Assembly: GCA_019246455.1 (NCBI GenBank)
Contig: JAFAQJ010000257.1
Coordinates: 1-12,153, forward strand
Source: Pseudolabrys sp.
Lineage (GTDB): Bacteria > Pseudomonadota > Alphaproteobacteria > Rhizobiales > Xanthobacteraceae
Direction of reading: 5' to 3'
Length of the DNA stretch: 12,153 nucleotides
In this document: piece after piece, positions 1 to 6,021 of the stretch
Layout of the letters: each line of letters begins with the position of its first letter
How positions within the stretch are numbered: position 1 is the first letter of the stretch
The notes under the pieces: model-generated
Databases searched by the model: none
What the model saw: only the letters and a program-made list of their open reading frames with translations
Told to the model about the DNA's origin: nothing
Program-made: the position numbers and the translations under genes

Positions 1-378
1 AATGCGCGGGCTCGCGCAGTTGCATGGATGTTTGCCGCGCTCAATACGGTCGAGCCGCCGATCCTCGAACTCGTCACCGCCAAGATCTTCGAGGCCGACA
101 AGCCTTGGGCGAAAGATCGCCTGCCGCTGGTCACGGACCGCGTCCGCGCGCGGCTGAAACAATTGTCCGCTCGCCTGGGCGATGCCGACTGGCTCGATGG
201 CGCATTCAGCGCGGGCGACCTGATGATGGTCGAGGTGCTGAAGCGGTTGCGCTCGTCGGGAATTCTGGACGAGTTTCCGAACCTCGCCAACTATGTCGCG
301 CGCGGCGAAGCGCGGCCCGCCTACAAGCGGGCGTTTGCTGCGCAATTGGCGGTCAACGCCTCTACGGCGCCGGCTTGA
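1..378 (+). CDS. Glutathione S-transferase family protein, C-terminal part (5' end outside window)
   Basis: The frame is open from base 1 to the TGA at 376-378, giving about 125 residues. The internal ATG at 28 is probably not the true start, because the reading frame continues upstream in the same style. The segment is the all-helical C-terminal domain of a GST: it opens with a helix containing AWMFAALNTVEPPI, then has the conserved stretch DWLDGAFSAGDLMMVEVL (N-capping box and hydrophobic-staple region, S/T-x-x-D type), and ends with the PNLANYVARGEARPAYKRAF helix typical of bacterial GSTs. The thioredoxin-fold N-terminal domain, which binds glutathione and carries the catalytic Ser/Cys/Tyr, would lie to the left, so the class and substrate cannot be judged. 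GSTs are cytoplasmic and conjugate or reduce electrophiles with glutathione. Its last 17 bases overlap the convergent glycosyltransferase gene. Confidence 0.88.
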   Translation, partial: NARARAVAWMFAALNTVEPPILELVTAKIFEADKPWAKDRLPLVTDRVRARLKQLSARLGDADWLDGAFSAGDLMMVEVLKRLRSSGILDEFPNLANYVARGEARPAYKRAFAAQLAVNASTAPA

Positions 379-1864
379 CGATCGCCCAGCCGGCACTGAG
401 GAAACCGTCGCCGTACCGATAAGGCAGCCGGATCGGTGGCTGCACGACGGCATTCGCCGCATAAGCGCTGAACTGCGGCGGGATGGTGCGCAAATCGCCG
501 GCCTCCCAGGCGATCACCGCGCCGCGCTTCTTCACATCGGTAAGTGAAATCCAGGGCGTGCGCTCCAGTTTGCCGTCGATCAGCACACGCGGATGGTCGC
601 TCGAATAGTGCGCGATGTTGCCGCCCTCGAACATGCCGGCAATCACGTAAGCCAGCCGCTGGCCAGTGGCGACGCGAAAGCCGTCGGTGATTTGCTCGGC
701 AAGTCTGTCGCCGGGATAGAACACGGCGCGATAGCGATGATCGAAACGCGGCATCACCGCGTAGCTTGCGGCGAACACGACCGCGAACAGCGCGAACACG
801 ATGCCCCAGGTCACGGCGACGCGCGTGAGGCGTATGTCGGTGAGGATGCGCCGCGCCCAGATCACGATGTAGAGTCCCAGAAACAGCCACAGCGGATAGC
901 CCCACATCGCGATCGCGCCGCGCCCGGTGACGAGCGCTAACCCGATCACGGTGACGAACGGCCCGAAGGCGAGCAGCGCGATGATGCGGCGGTCGAAGGC
1001 GTTGCCATCGATCTTCGCCCCGCGCTTTTTCCCGGGCTCGTAGACGTAAGCCGCGGCGATCGCTAGGGCCGGCAACACGAACGCCAGTTGGCCGAGCGCG
1101 AATTGCAGCGGATGCCAAAGGTGATCGATCAGCCCACGAGATTCCGCCGCGCGATGTTCGGCGTAAGCGAAAGGCAGGAAGTCAGCCTGCACCAGCCAGT
1201 AAAGATGCGGCGCCATCACCAGGAGGCCGAGCGCAACCGCGACGTAGGGACCAGGCGTTAACCAATGCCGCCGCGCGTTCGCGTCGACGACCATGAAGGC
1301 GATCATCGGCGCGACGAGCACGACGACAAAATATTTCGCCCATAGCGAAATGCCGATCGCGAGCCCGAGCAACAGCCAGTGGCCGATATGGCCTCGACGA
1401 AGCGCGCGATGGAAGGCGAAGCCGGCCAGCGCCCAGAACGGCAGCTGGATCACGTCGTGGTTGAATTTGGCAGCGGTGAAATTGAAGTAGTGCAGGCCGT
1501 CGACGATCAAAACGGCAACGAGCGCGCCAAGCGCCCCGGCCAGCGGACGTCCAGTGGCATAGACCAGGCCAAAGGCGGCCAAGACGGCGATCTGGGCGAG
1601 CAGGTAGTAGGCGAAGTCGTGCCCGACGGTGCGATAGACCGCCTCAACCATCCACCACGGCAGCGGCGGCAACTTGTCGTAACCGAGTTGCCACTCGCGT
1701 CCGTAGGTCAAAGCCTCGACTAGGTCGAGCGGCAGGTTGAAATAGAGCACGCTCGGCAGAACGGTCCAGACCAGCGCGTGAATTCCGACGAACAACGCGA
1801 ATGTCCGGCCGGGACAATCGGCGAGCTCGCGAACAACGCGGCGATGTATCGGTCGTTTCGGCAC
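362..1864 (-). CDS. GT39-type (ArnT/PMT-like) integral membrane glycosyltransferase
   Basis: This is a 500-residue protein dominated by hydrophobic helices (about ten or more membrane segments, the first near residues 21-42). After the first helix, a predicted periplasmic loop carries Asp47-x-x-Glu50 followed by the REWQLGYDKLPPLPWW stretch (residues 56-71). Family 39 and related GT-C enzymes have an acidic catalytic motif in the same place, followed by a K-x-PPL motif. Such enzymes move a sugar from a polyprenyl-phosphate carrier to lipid or protein on the periplasmic face. The acceptor cannot be read from this sequence. The start is a GTG at 1864; an in-frame stop lies about 15 bases upstream and the next Met is at residue 72, so the N-terminus is well constrained. 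The gene is divergent from the EAL gene and overlaps the GST gene tail to tail. I see no partner polysaccharide genes nearby, so it looks like an isolated gene. The assignment is firm at family level only. Confidence 0.85.
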   Translation of the reverse strand: MPKRPIHRRVVRELADCPGRTFALFVGIHALVWTVLPSVLYFNLPLDLVEALTYGREWQLGYDKLPPLPWWMVEAVYRTVGHDFAYYLLAQIAVLAAFGLVYATGRPLAGALGALVAVLIVDGLHYFNFTAAKFNHDVIQLPFWALAGFAFHRALRRGHIGHWLLLGLAIGISLWAKYFVVVLVAPMIAFMVVDANARRHWLTPGPYVAVALGLLVMAPHLYWLVQADFLPFAYAEHRAAESRGLIDHLWHPLQFALGQLAFVLPALAIAAAYVYEPGKKRGAKIDGNAFDRRIIALLAFGPFVTVIGLALVTGRGAIAMWGYPLWLFLGLYIVIWARRILTDIRLTRVAVTWGIVFALFAVVFAASYAVMPRFDHRYRAVFYPGDRLAEQITDGFRVATGQRLAYVIAGMFEGGNIAHYSSDHPRVLIDGKLERTPWISLTDVKKRGAVIAWEAGDLRTIPPQFSAYAANAVVQPPIRLPYRYGDGFLSAGWAIVKPAP

Positions 1865-2005
1865 GCTTTCGCGGTTCCCTCAAGGCGTCGGACAGGCGCA
1901 AGAATCTGCGCATAACGCCTAATAGTGCTATCATATCAGGCGTTTGAGGTTGCGCTGACGCGCTCCCTCATGAACATTGTTGCTCGCTGCCGCGAATCGC
2001 TGCTC

Positions 2006-2009
2006 AGGA
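2006..2009 (+). promoter_or_regulatory. Shine-Dalgarno AGGA deciding the EAL gene start
   Basis: AGGA lies five bases before the ATG at 2015. The two upstream in-frame candidates, GTG at 1925 and ATG at 1970, have no comparable purine-rich stretch. The 2015 start also puts the first membrane helix almost at the N-terminus. Confidence 0.5.
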
Positions 2010-2014
2010 CCCCT

Positions 2015-3382
2015 ATGGTACGCATCAGCGCGATCTTCATCGCAATATGTATGGCGCTCATCGCGGGCTCGATCGCCGCCGTCCTCTTTCTGACGTTCAA
2101 ATTCAGTGCTGCGATTTCCGCGGTCTGCGGCGTTACTGCATTGACGGCAATGGCTTTATTCAATTCGGTGATGATGCGGTTGCGCGACCGCCGCGAGATC
2201 GGCGATCAAATCGCCGATCTGTCGCGCGGCACCGGCGATCTCGCGCGCCAGGTCGGCGAGATGGCACGCCGCCTCAACGCCATGGAATCGCGCGTCGAAA
2301 CCGCAGTCGGCCGCGCCCGCGGCGCCACCGATCCGATCGCCGCCGAGCTCGGCGAACTTGGTGGCCTCGTCAAACAGCTCGCCGAAACCGTCGCCGCGCA
2401 CGAAACCGATCTGTACAAGCGCGGCGGTAGCAGCGGTTCCCCCGCTGTGCCGACCTTGGTCGCCGAGACGGCCGCCGAGCAACGATCGATGCCCGCGCCT
2501 GGCACGGTCGCCGAACCTTCTGCGGGCATGCCGCCCGTGATGCCGGCGGCGTCCGGTGTGCGACAGTTTTTGGGCCTGACGCGCGAAAGCATTGGCAACG
2601 TTATTTCGAGCGCGATCGACGGCAATCGCATCGATCTCTATTTGCAGCCGATCGTCACATTGCCGCAGCGCAAGGTGCGCTTCTACGAGGCGGTGTCGCG
2701 GCTGCGCACCGAAGACGGCGAAATCGTTCCGGCGGCGGATTTCATTGAATTTGCTGAAGGCGCCGGCTTGATGCCGAAGATCGACAATGTTCTGTTGTTC
2801 CGCTGCGTGCAGGTCGTGCGGCGCTTGCAACTCAAGAACCGGGACGTCGGGCTGTTCTGCAACATCAGCGCGGCAACGTTGACCGACCCGGTGGCCTTTC
2901 AGCAGTTTCTCGAATTCGCCGAAGCCAACCGGGCGCTCGGCTCCTCGCTGATGTTCGAATTCTCGCAGGCCGCCTATCGCGAGTTCGGCCCGATTGAGCA
3001 TGAGGCGCTTTCGTCGCTGGCCGAGCGCGGCTTCCGTTTCTCGCTCGACCATGTGGCCGATCTGCGCATGGAGCCGAAGGAGCTTGCCGATCGCGCCTTC
3101 AAGTTCATGAAGGTGCCGGCGAAGCTCTTGCTCAATCGCGCGACCGGCGCGCAGAGCGACATCCATCCCGAAGACCTCGCCGACCTTCTGGCGCGCAACG
3201 GAATCGATCTCGTCGCCGAGCGCATCGAGAGCGAAAACATGGAGGGCGATCTGCTCGACTATGATGTTCGGTGCGCCCAGGGCTTCCTGTTCTCACCGCC
3301 GCGGCCCGTACGCGCCGAAGCGCTCGGCGGTGAAAGCGTCAAACCGGATTCGGAAACCGCCGCGACAGCGCCTGCTGCATGA
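2015..3382 (+). CDS. Membrane-anchored coiled-coil EAL-domain protein, TipF-like, probably catalytically inactive
   Basis: From ATG 2015 the protein has 455 residues. It has two hydrophobic helices (about 4-28 and 31-53), a charged heptad-like coiled coil (about 57-137), a Pro/Ala/Ser-rich linker (about 145-185) and a C-terminal EAL domain (about 205-440). Compared with active c-di-GMP phosphodiesterases, several residues are kept: Glu225 (EAV instead of EAL), Asn283, Glu315, Asp345, Lys366, Glu402 and Gln422. Others are changed: the second Glu of E-x-T-E is Gln318, the second Asp of the DD pair is His346, and the Asp of K-I-D is Pro368. This suggests binding or sensing rather than hydrolysis. 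Length, two-helix anchor, coiled coil and degenerate EAL match Caulobacter TipF, a c-di-GMP receptor for flagellar placement; orthology is inferred. In-frame starts at 1925 (GTG) and 1970 (ATG) are possible but lack a ribosome site. The stop overlaps the HAD start (ATGA). Confidence 0.87.
   Translation: MVRISAIFIAICMALIAGSIAAVLFLTFKFSAAISAVCGVTALTAMALFNSVMMRLRDRREIGDQIADLSRGTGDLARQVGEMARRLNAMESRVETAVGRARGATDPIAAELGELGGLVKQLAETVAAHETDLYKRGGSSGSPAVPTLVAETAAEQRSMPAPGTVAEPSAGMPPVMPAASGVRQFLGLTRESIGNVISSAIDGNRIDLYLQPIVTLPQRKVRFYEAVSRLRTEDGEIVPAADFIEFAEGAGLMPKIDNVLLFRCVQVVRRLQLKNRDVGLFCNISAATLTDPVAFQQFLEFAEANRALGSSLMFEFSQAAYREFGPIEHEALSSLAERGFRFSLDHVADLRMEPKELADRAFKFMKVPAKLLLNRATGAQSDIHPEDLADLLARNGIDLVAERIESENMEGDLLDYDVRCAQGFLFSPPRPVRAEALGGESVKPDSETAATAPAA
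2196..2220. repeat. Perfect 11-bp inverted repeat inside the EAL gene
   Basis: AGATCGGCGAT (2196-2206) is followed by CAA and then its exact reverse complement ATCGCCGATCT (2210-2220). It lies at the start of the coiled-coil region, about codons 61-69 from the 2015 start. In RNA this would form an 11-bp stem with a 3-base loop. It may simply be a by-product of the codons, but a perfect match of this length is notable. Confidence 0.55.
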
Positions 3383-4233
3383 GCGGCTCCGCTGTTGAAT
3401 TTATCGCGCATTTTTCTGCGCTGGCCGGCGCTTACGACGTGATTTTGTCAGATGTCTGGGGCGTCATCCACAATGGCATCACGGCGCATCGGGACGCTTG
3501 CGATGCCTTGATGAAATTCCGCGCGCGCGGCGGCCGTGTCGTGCTCATCACCAATGCGCCGCGTCCAAGGGATTCGGTCGTTCACCAGATCACAGACTTC
3601 GGTGTGCCGCCGCAGGCCTACGATAGCGTCGTCTCGTCCGGTGACGTCACGCGCGCGGTAATCCAATCGCGCTCGGGTGAAAGTCTTTTTCATATCGGTC
3701 CCGAGCGGGACCGCGCGATCTTTACCGGACTTGGCGTCCGCTTTGCTTCGCTTGAGTGCGCCGACTACGTCGTTTGCTCCGGGCTATTCGACGACGAGCT
3801 GGAGAAGCCCGGCGATTACCAGAGCAGGCTTGACACGATGTTGAAGCGGCGCATGTTCATGGTGTGCGCCAATCCCGATGTGGTGGTCGAACGCGGCGAC
3901 CGGCTGGTCTATTGCGCCGGCGCCATTGCCGATGTCTATGCCGAAATGGGTGGCGAGGTGCTCTACGCAGGCAAGCCACATCGGCCGATTTATGAGCAGG
4001 CGCACGGTCTTGCCGGCGCGGAGCCGAGCAATCGTGTTTTAGCGATCGGCGACTCTGTGCGTACCGATGTCAAAGGCGCGCATGATTTCGGTATCGATTG
4101 TCTGTTCCTGACTGCGGGCATTCACGCCGAAGAGCTCGGCGGCCGCGATAATCCGGACGCGCGCACGTTGCGCGACATCTTCGCGTCGGCTGGAAAAGCT
4201 CCGAAGGCGGTAATGCGAAAGCTGGTGTGGTGA
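3379..4233 (+). CDS. HAD superfamily class IIA hydrolase (TIGR01459-like)
   Basis: This 284-residue protein has all four HAD motifs in order. Motif I is DVWGV with the nucleophile Asp25. Motif II is LITNAPRP with Thr58/Asn59. Motif III is Lys199 in YAGKPHRPIY, after the large class IIA cap domain. Motif IV is AIGDSVRTD with Asp225 and Asp230. The order, and the GKP plus GDS-x-x-TD signature, match the NagD/PGP-type class IIA group. The general acid/base Asp at nucleophile +2 is replaced by Trp27. My recollection is that the alphaproteobacterial TIGR01459 subgroup has this DVWGV form, so it may be a family trait. The substrate is unknown; a cytoplasmic small phosphate ester is likely. The ATG overlaps the TGA of the EAL gene and has no clear ribosome site of its own, which suggests coupled translation. 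The gene ends two bases before the convergent CheY-like gene. Confidence 0.88.
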   Translation: MSGSAVEFIAHFSALAGAYDVILSDVWGVIHNGITAHRDACDALMKFRARGGRVVLITNAPRPRDSVVHQITDFGVPPQAYDSVVSSGDVTRAVIQSRSGESLFHIGPERDRAIFTGLGVRFASLECADYVVCSGLFDDELEKPGDYQSRLDTMLKRRMFMVCANPDVVVERGDRLVYCAGAIADVYAEMGGEVLYAGKPHRPIYEQAHGLAGAEPSNRVLAIGDSVRTDVKGAHDFGIDCLFLTAGIHAEELGGRDNPDARTLRDIFASAGKAPKAVMRKLVW

Positions 4234-4235
4234 GC

Positions 4236-4649
4236 CTACGCCGCCTGCGGCGAGGGCGTTGGCGGCATGTCGGCGAAGACCGCGTCGATCTTGGTCTTGA
4301 GGGTTTGCGCGTTGAACGGCTTCACGATGTAGTTATTGACGCCGGCCTTCTTGGCCGCGATCACGTTTTCGGTCTTGGATTCCGCCGTCACCATGATGAA
4401 TGGCGTCGAATAAAGCGACGGGTCCGACCGCACGCGCTGCAACAGCTCGTAGCCGGTCATCGGCTCCATGTTCCAGTCGGAGATAACGAGCCCGTATTTG
4501 CGTTCCCGCATTTTCGCCAGCGCCGTAGTGCCGTCGCTGGCGTCGTCGATTTGCTCGAAGCCTAGCTGGCGAAGCAAATTACGGATGATGCGGATCATCG
4601 TGTTGTAGTCGTCAACGACGAGCACTGGCATTGACGTGTGGGAGGTCAT
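4236..4649 (-). CDS. CheY-like single-domain response regulator
   Basis: From ATG 4649 this is a 137-residue protein consisting of one receiver domain and no output domain. The active site is complete: acidic pair Asp13/Asp14, phospho-acceptor Asp58 in ISDWNMEPMTG, Thr88 in MVTAES and Lys110 in VKPF. Tyr107 sits where CheY has its switch tyrosine. SDWNM is the CheY form of the phosphorylation loop, so a flagellar-motor or chemotaxis role is likely; other single-domain regulator roles (phosphorelay, stress) remain possible. GAGAG lies just upstream of this ATG, supporting it over an in-frame ATG at 4700, which would add 17 residues unlike a receiver N-terminus. No che, fli or kinase gene is next to it. 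Its upstream region contains the tandem GGTTAAC repeats described separately. It converges on the HAD gene with a 2-base gap. Confidence 0.92.
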   Translation of the reverse strand: MTSHTSMPVLVVDDYNTMIRIIRNLLRQLGFEQIDDASDGTTALAKMRERKYGLVISDWNMEPMTGYELLQRVRSDPSLYSTPFIMVTAESKTENVIAAKKAGVNNYIVKPFNAQTLKTKIDAVFADMPPTPSPQAA

Positions 4650-4733
4650 GGCTCTCTCAATCCGGCAAGTGTGGACGCAACCCGAACGCTGGGAACACAA
4701 CCAAAGAGCGGCGAAACCTAGCAGCCTCGCTTG

Positions 4734-4775
4734 AACAAGCGGTTAACCGGTACCGCTACCTAACAACTGGTTAAC
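4734..4775 (-). promoter_or_regulatory. Two tandem GTTAACC-type repeats, possible CtrA boxes upstream of cheY-like gene
   Basis: AACAA-NN-GGTTAAC occurs at 4734-4747 (GC in the gap) and again at 4762-4775 (CT in the gap), 28 bases apart. Read on the minus strand the two units are TTAACCGCTTGTTCA and TTAACCAGTTGTTAG. Each begins with the perfect half site TTAA and, after seven bases, has a 2/4-3/4 match to the second (TTCA, TTAG), like the alphaproteobacterial CtrA consensus TTAA-N7-TTAA. They lie about 85-125 bases upstream of the CheY-like start and about 80-120 bases upstream of ribF. The first copy also overlaps a perfect palindrome, CGCTTG-AA-CAAGCG (4728-4741). The repeat itself is seen directly; the binding protein is inferred. 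Confidence 0.45.
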
Positions 4776-4783
4776 GGCGCGTG

Positions 4784-4800
4784 CTTTGCTTGACGCAAAG
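4784..4800. repeat. Inverted repeat CTTTGC-TTGAC-GCAAAG upstream of ribF
   Basis: Perfect 6-bp arms flank a 5-base spacer in the cheY-like/ribF intergenic region, about 50 bases before the ribF ATG at 4852. It could be an operator dyad or a small stem in the ribF leader. No run of T follows, so it is not a convincing terminator. I cannot connect it to a known regulator. Confidence 0.35.
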
Positions 4801-4851
4801 GTTCCGAACCAGCAGGGTCCGCCCGCCGTACCAGCCGATTTTGTCAGTTCA

Positions 4852-5832
4852 ATGAATCAAACCGGACAATCCAAGGGATGTTTCGTGATCGCCAGAGACA
4901 ACGGCGATCCGCGCCTGAAAGGGGCGGTTGTCGCCATTGGAAATTTTGACGGGGTTCATCGTGGCCACCGCGCTGTCATCGCTGCGGCGCAAAAGAAAGC
5001 GCATGATTTACGTCGCCCCGTGGCAGCGTTGACCTTTGCGCCGCATCCGCGGCTTTTTCTCCGGCCACAGGAGCCGTTGTTTCAACTAAGCGACGAGCGT
5101 TCGAAGCTGCGGCTGCTTGCCGCGCGCGGGCTCGATGGCGCAATCGTCATGACATTCGACGCGGCGCTCGCCGCCACGCCGGCGGAAGACTTCATCACGA
5201 AGATTCTGGTCGAGCGTTTCGAAATCGGCGGCGCGGCAATCGGATTCGATTTCCACTTCGGAAAAAACCGTGGTGGGTCTCCGGATTTTCTGCGTGCGCA
5301 GGGCGCGCGTCATGGATTTTCGGTCGACGTCGTGCCGCCGCTCGAAGACGAGGGCCGTCCGGTTTCGTCCGGCGCGATCCGCACGGCGCTGGCGGCCGGC
5401 AAGGTCGTCGAAGCGGCGGAACTGCTTGGCGCGCCCTGGTTCGTTTCGGGCGAGGTGATCCACGGCGAGAAGCGCGGCCGCGCGCTTGGATTCCCGACCG
5501 CCAACATGCGGCTCGACCCGTCCTGCGCGCTCAAGCATGGTGTCTACGCAGTGCGGGCCGCGGTCGATGGCAAACGGGTCGATGGCGTGGCGAGCTTTGG
5601 CCGGCGCCCGACCTTCGACAACGGCGCGCCATTGCTCGAGGTTTATCTGTTCGACTTCGACGGCGAACTCTACGGTCGGCACCTCGATGTTGCGTTCATC
5701 GGCTGGATCAGGCCCGAGCAGAAGTTCGACGATGTTGATGAACTCAGGCTCCGCATGGCGGGGGACAGCGCGCGTGCACGTGAGATTTTGGCGCGCTCCG
5801 CTGGAGTATTTCCTAACCTCGGCGGCATCTAG
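4852..5832 (+). CDS. ribF: Bifunctional riboflavin kinase / FAD synthetase
   Basis: RibF converts riboflavin to FMN and then to FAD in the cytoplasm. From ATG 4852 it has 326 residues, normal for the family. The N-terminal nucleotidyltransferase domain has GNFDGVHRGH (residues 30-39, the HxGH-like ATP site), FAPHPR, GFDFHFGKNRGG and PVSSGAIRTAL. The C-terminal flavokinase domain has GEVIHGEKRGRALGFPTAN with the metal/ATP-binding Pro215-Thr216-Ala217-Asn218, then SFGRRPTFDNG and the likely catalytic Glu263 in LLEVYLFDF. The start is uncertain. ATG 4852 has no ribosome site, but the resulting F-x-x-x-RD segment agrees with the N-termini of related proteins as I remember them. GTG 4885 has AAGGGA six bases upstream and would give 315 residues. 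A TTG at 4786 is unlikely. No FMN riboswitch is apparent. It is followed by ileS after 189 bases, an arrangement common in bacteria (ribF-ileS-lspA). Confidence 0.95.
   Translation: MNQTGQSKGCFVIARDNGDPRLKGAVVAIGNFDGVHRGHRAVIAAAQKKAHDLRRPVAALTFAPHPRLFLRPQEPLFQLSDERSKLRLLAARGLDGAIVMTFDAALAATPAEDFITKILVERFEIGGAAIGFDFHFGKNRGGSPDFLRAQGARHGFSVDVVPPLEDEGRPVSSGAIRTALAAGKVVEAAELLGAPWFVSGEVIHGEKRGRALGFPTANMRLDPSCALKHGVYAVRAAVDGKRVDGVASFGRRPTFDNGAPLLEVYLFDFDGELYGRHLDVAFIGWIRPEQKFDDVDELRLRMAGDSARAREILARSAGVFPNLGGI
4873..4878 (+). promoter_or_regulatory. Ribosome-binding-like AAGGGA inside/near the ribF start
   Basis: AAGGGA lies six bases before the in-frame GTG at 4885, the best-looking ribosome site near the ribF start. 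It supports GTG 4885 as a true or alternative start in competition with ATG 4852. Confidence 0.4.
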
Positions 5833-5944
5833 CCGATTGATCCCCACGGGCGGGACTGGCGCAATCCAGGCGACAATGATAGGAATTCGGCATGGCGACG
5901 CGCGATTTTATCGCAATATCGATTGGGTCGATCCCGATTATCGG

Positions 5945-5982
5945 CCCGGCTTCCGCCTGATCCTGATCGGCGGAAGTCCGGG
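5945..5982 (+). other. Strong GC-rich hairpin in the ribF-ileS gap
   Basis: CCCGGCTTCCGCC (5945-5957) can pair with GGCGGAAGTCCGGG (5969-5982). This forms a 13-bp stem with one bulged T (5977) and an 11-base loop containing TGATC twice. It starts 113 bases after the ribF stop and ends 39 bases before the ileS ATG. No T-run follows, so it does not look like a classical intrinsic terminator. It may be a leader structure for ileS, a transcript-processing or stabilising stem, or a terminator of another kind. Confidence 0.5.
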
Positions 5983-6021
5983 AACCGCCGATTTCGTCGC
6001 CGTCGTTTTCCGGATCAATCC

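Noticed and set aside
1925..2014. Longer EAL protein from GTG 1925 or ATG 1970
   Set aside because: No ribosome site precedes either codon, and a TATCAT element at 1929-1934 could be promoter. ATG 2015 has AGGA at the right distance. Not fully excluded.
2156..3166. Long open frame (336 codons) on the minus strand opposite the EAL gene
   Set aside because: It is a shadow frame caused by high third-position GC: composition is His/Arg/Ala-rich with no recognisable motif, while the plus strand encodes a clear EAL protein.
4239..4252. Hairpin CGCCG-CCTG-CGGCG as a shared terminator of the HAD and CheY-like genes
   Set aside because: The stem is only 5-6 bp, lies inside the end of the CheY-like coding region and has no T-run on either side.
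4650..4700. 17-residue N-terminal extension of the CheY-like protein
   Set aside because: The added residues do not belong to the receiver fold, and GAGAG sits directly before ATG 4649.
5892..5960. 22-codon ORF starting [10 protein letters not shown] in the ribF-ileS gap
   Set aside because: Very short, no ribosome site seen, and it ends inside the hairpin; nothing supports translation.
5923..6021. N-terminal extension of IleS by 33 residues
   Set aside because: The extension is Arg-rich, covers the hairpin region and does not resemble IleS N-termini; [20 protein letters not shown] from 6022 does.
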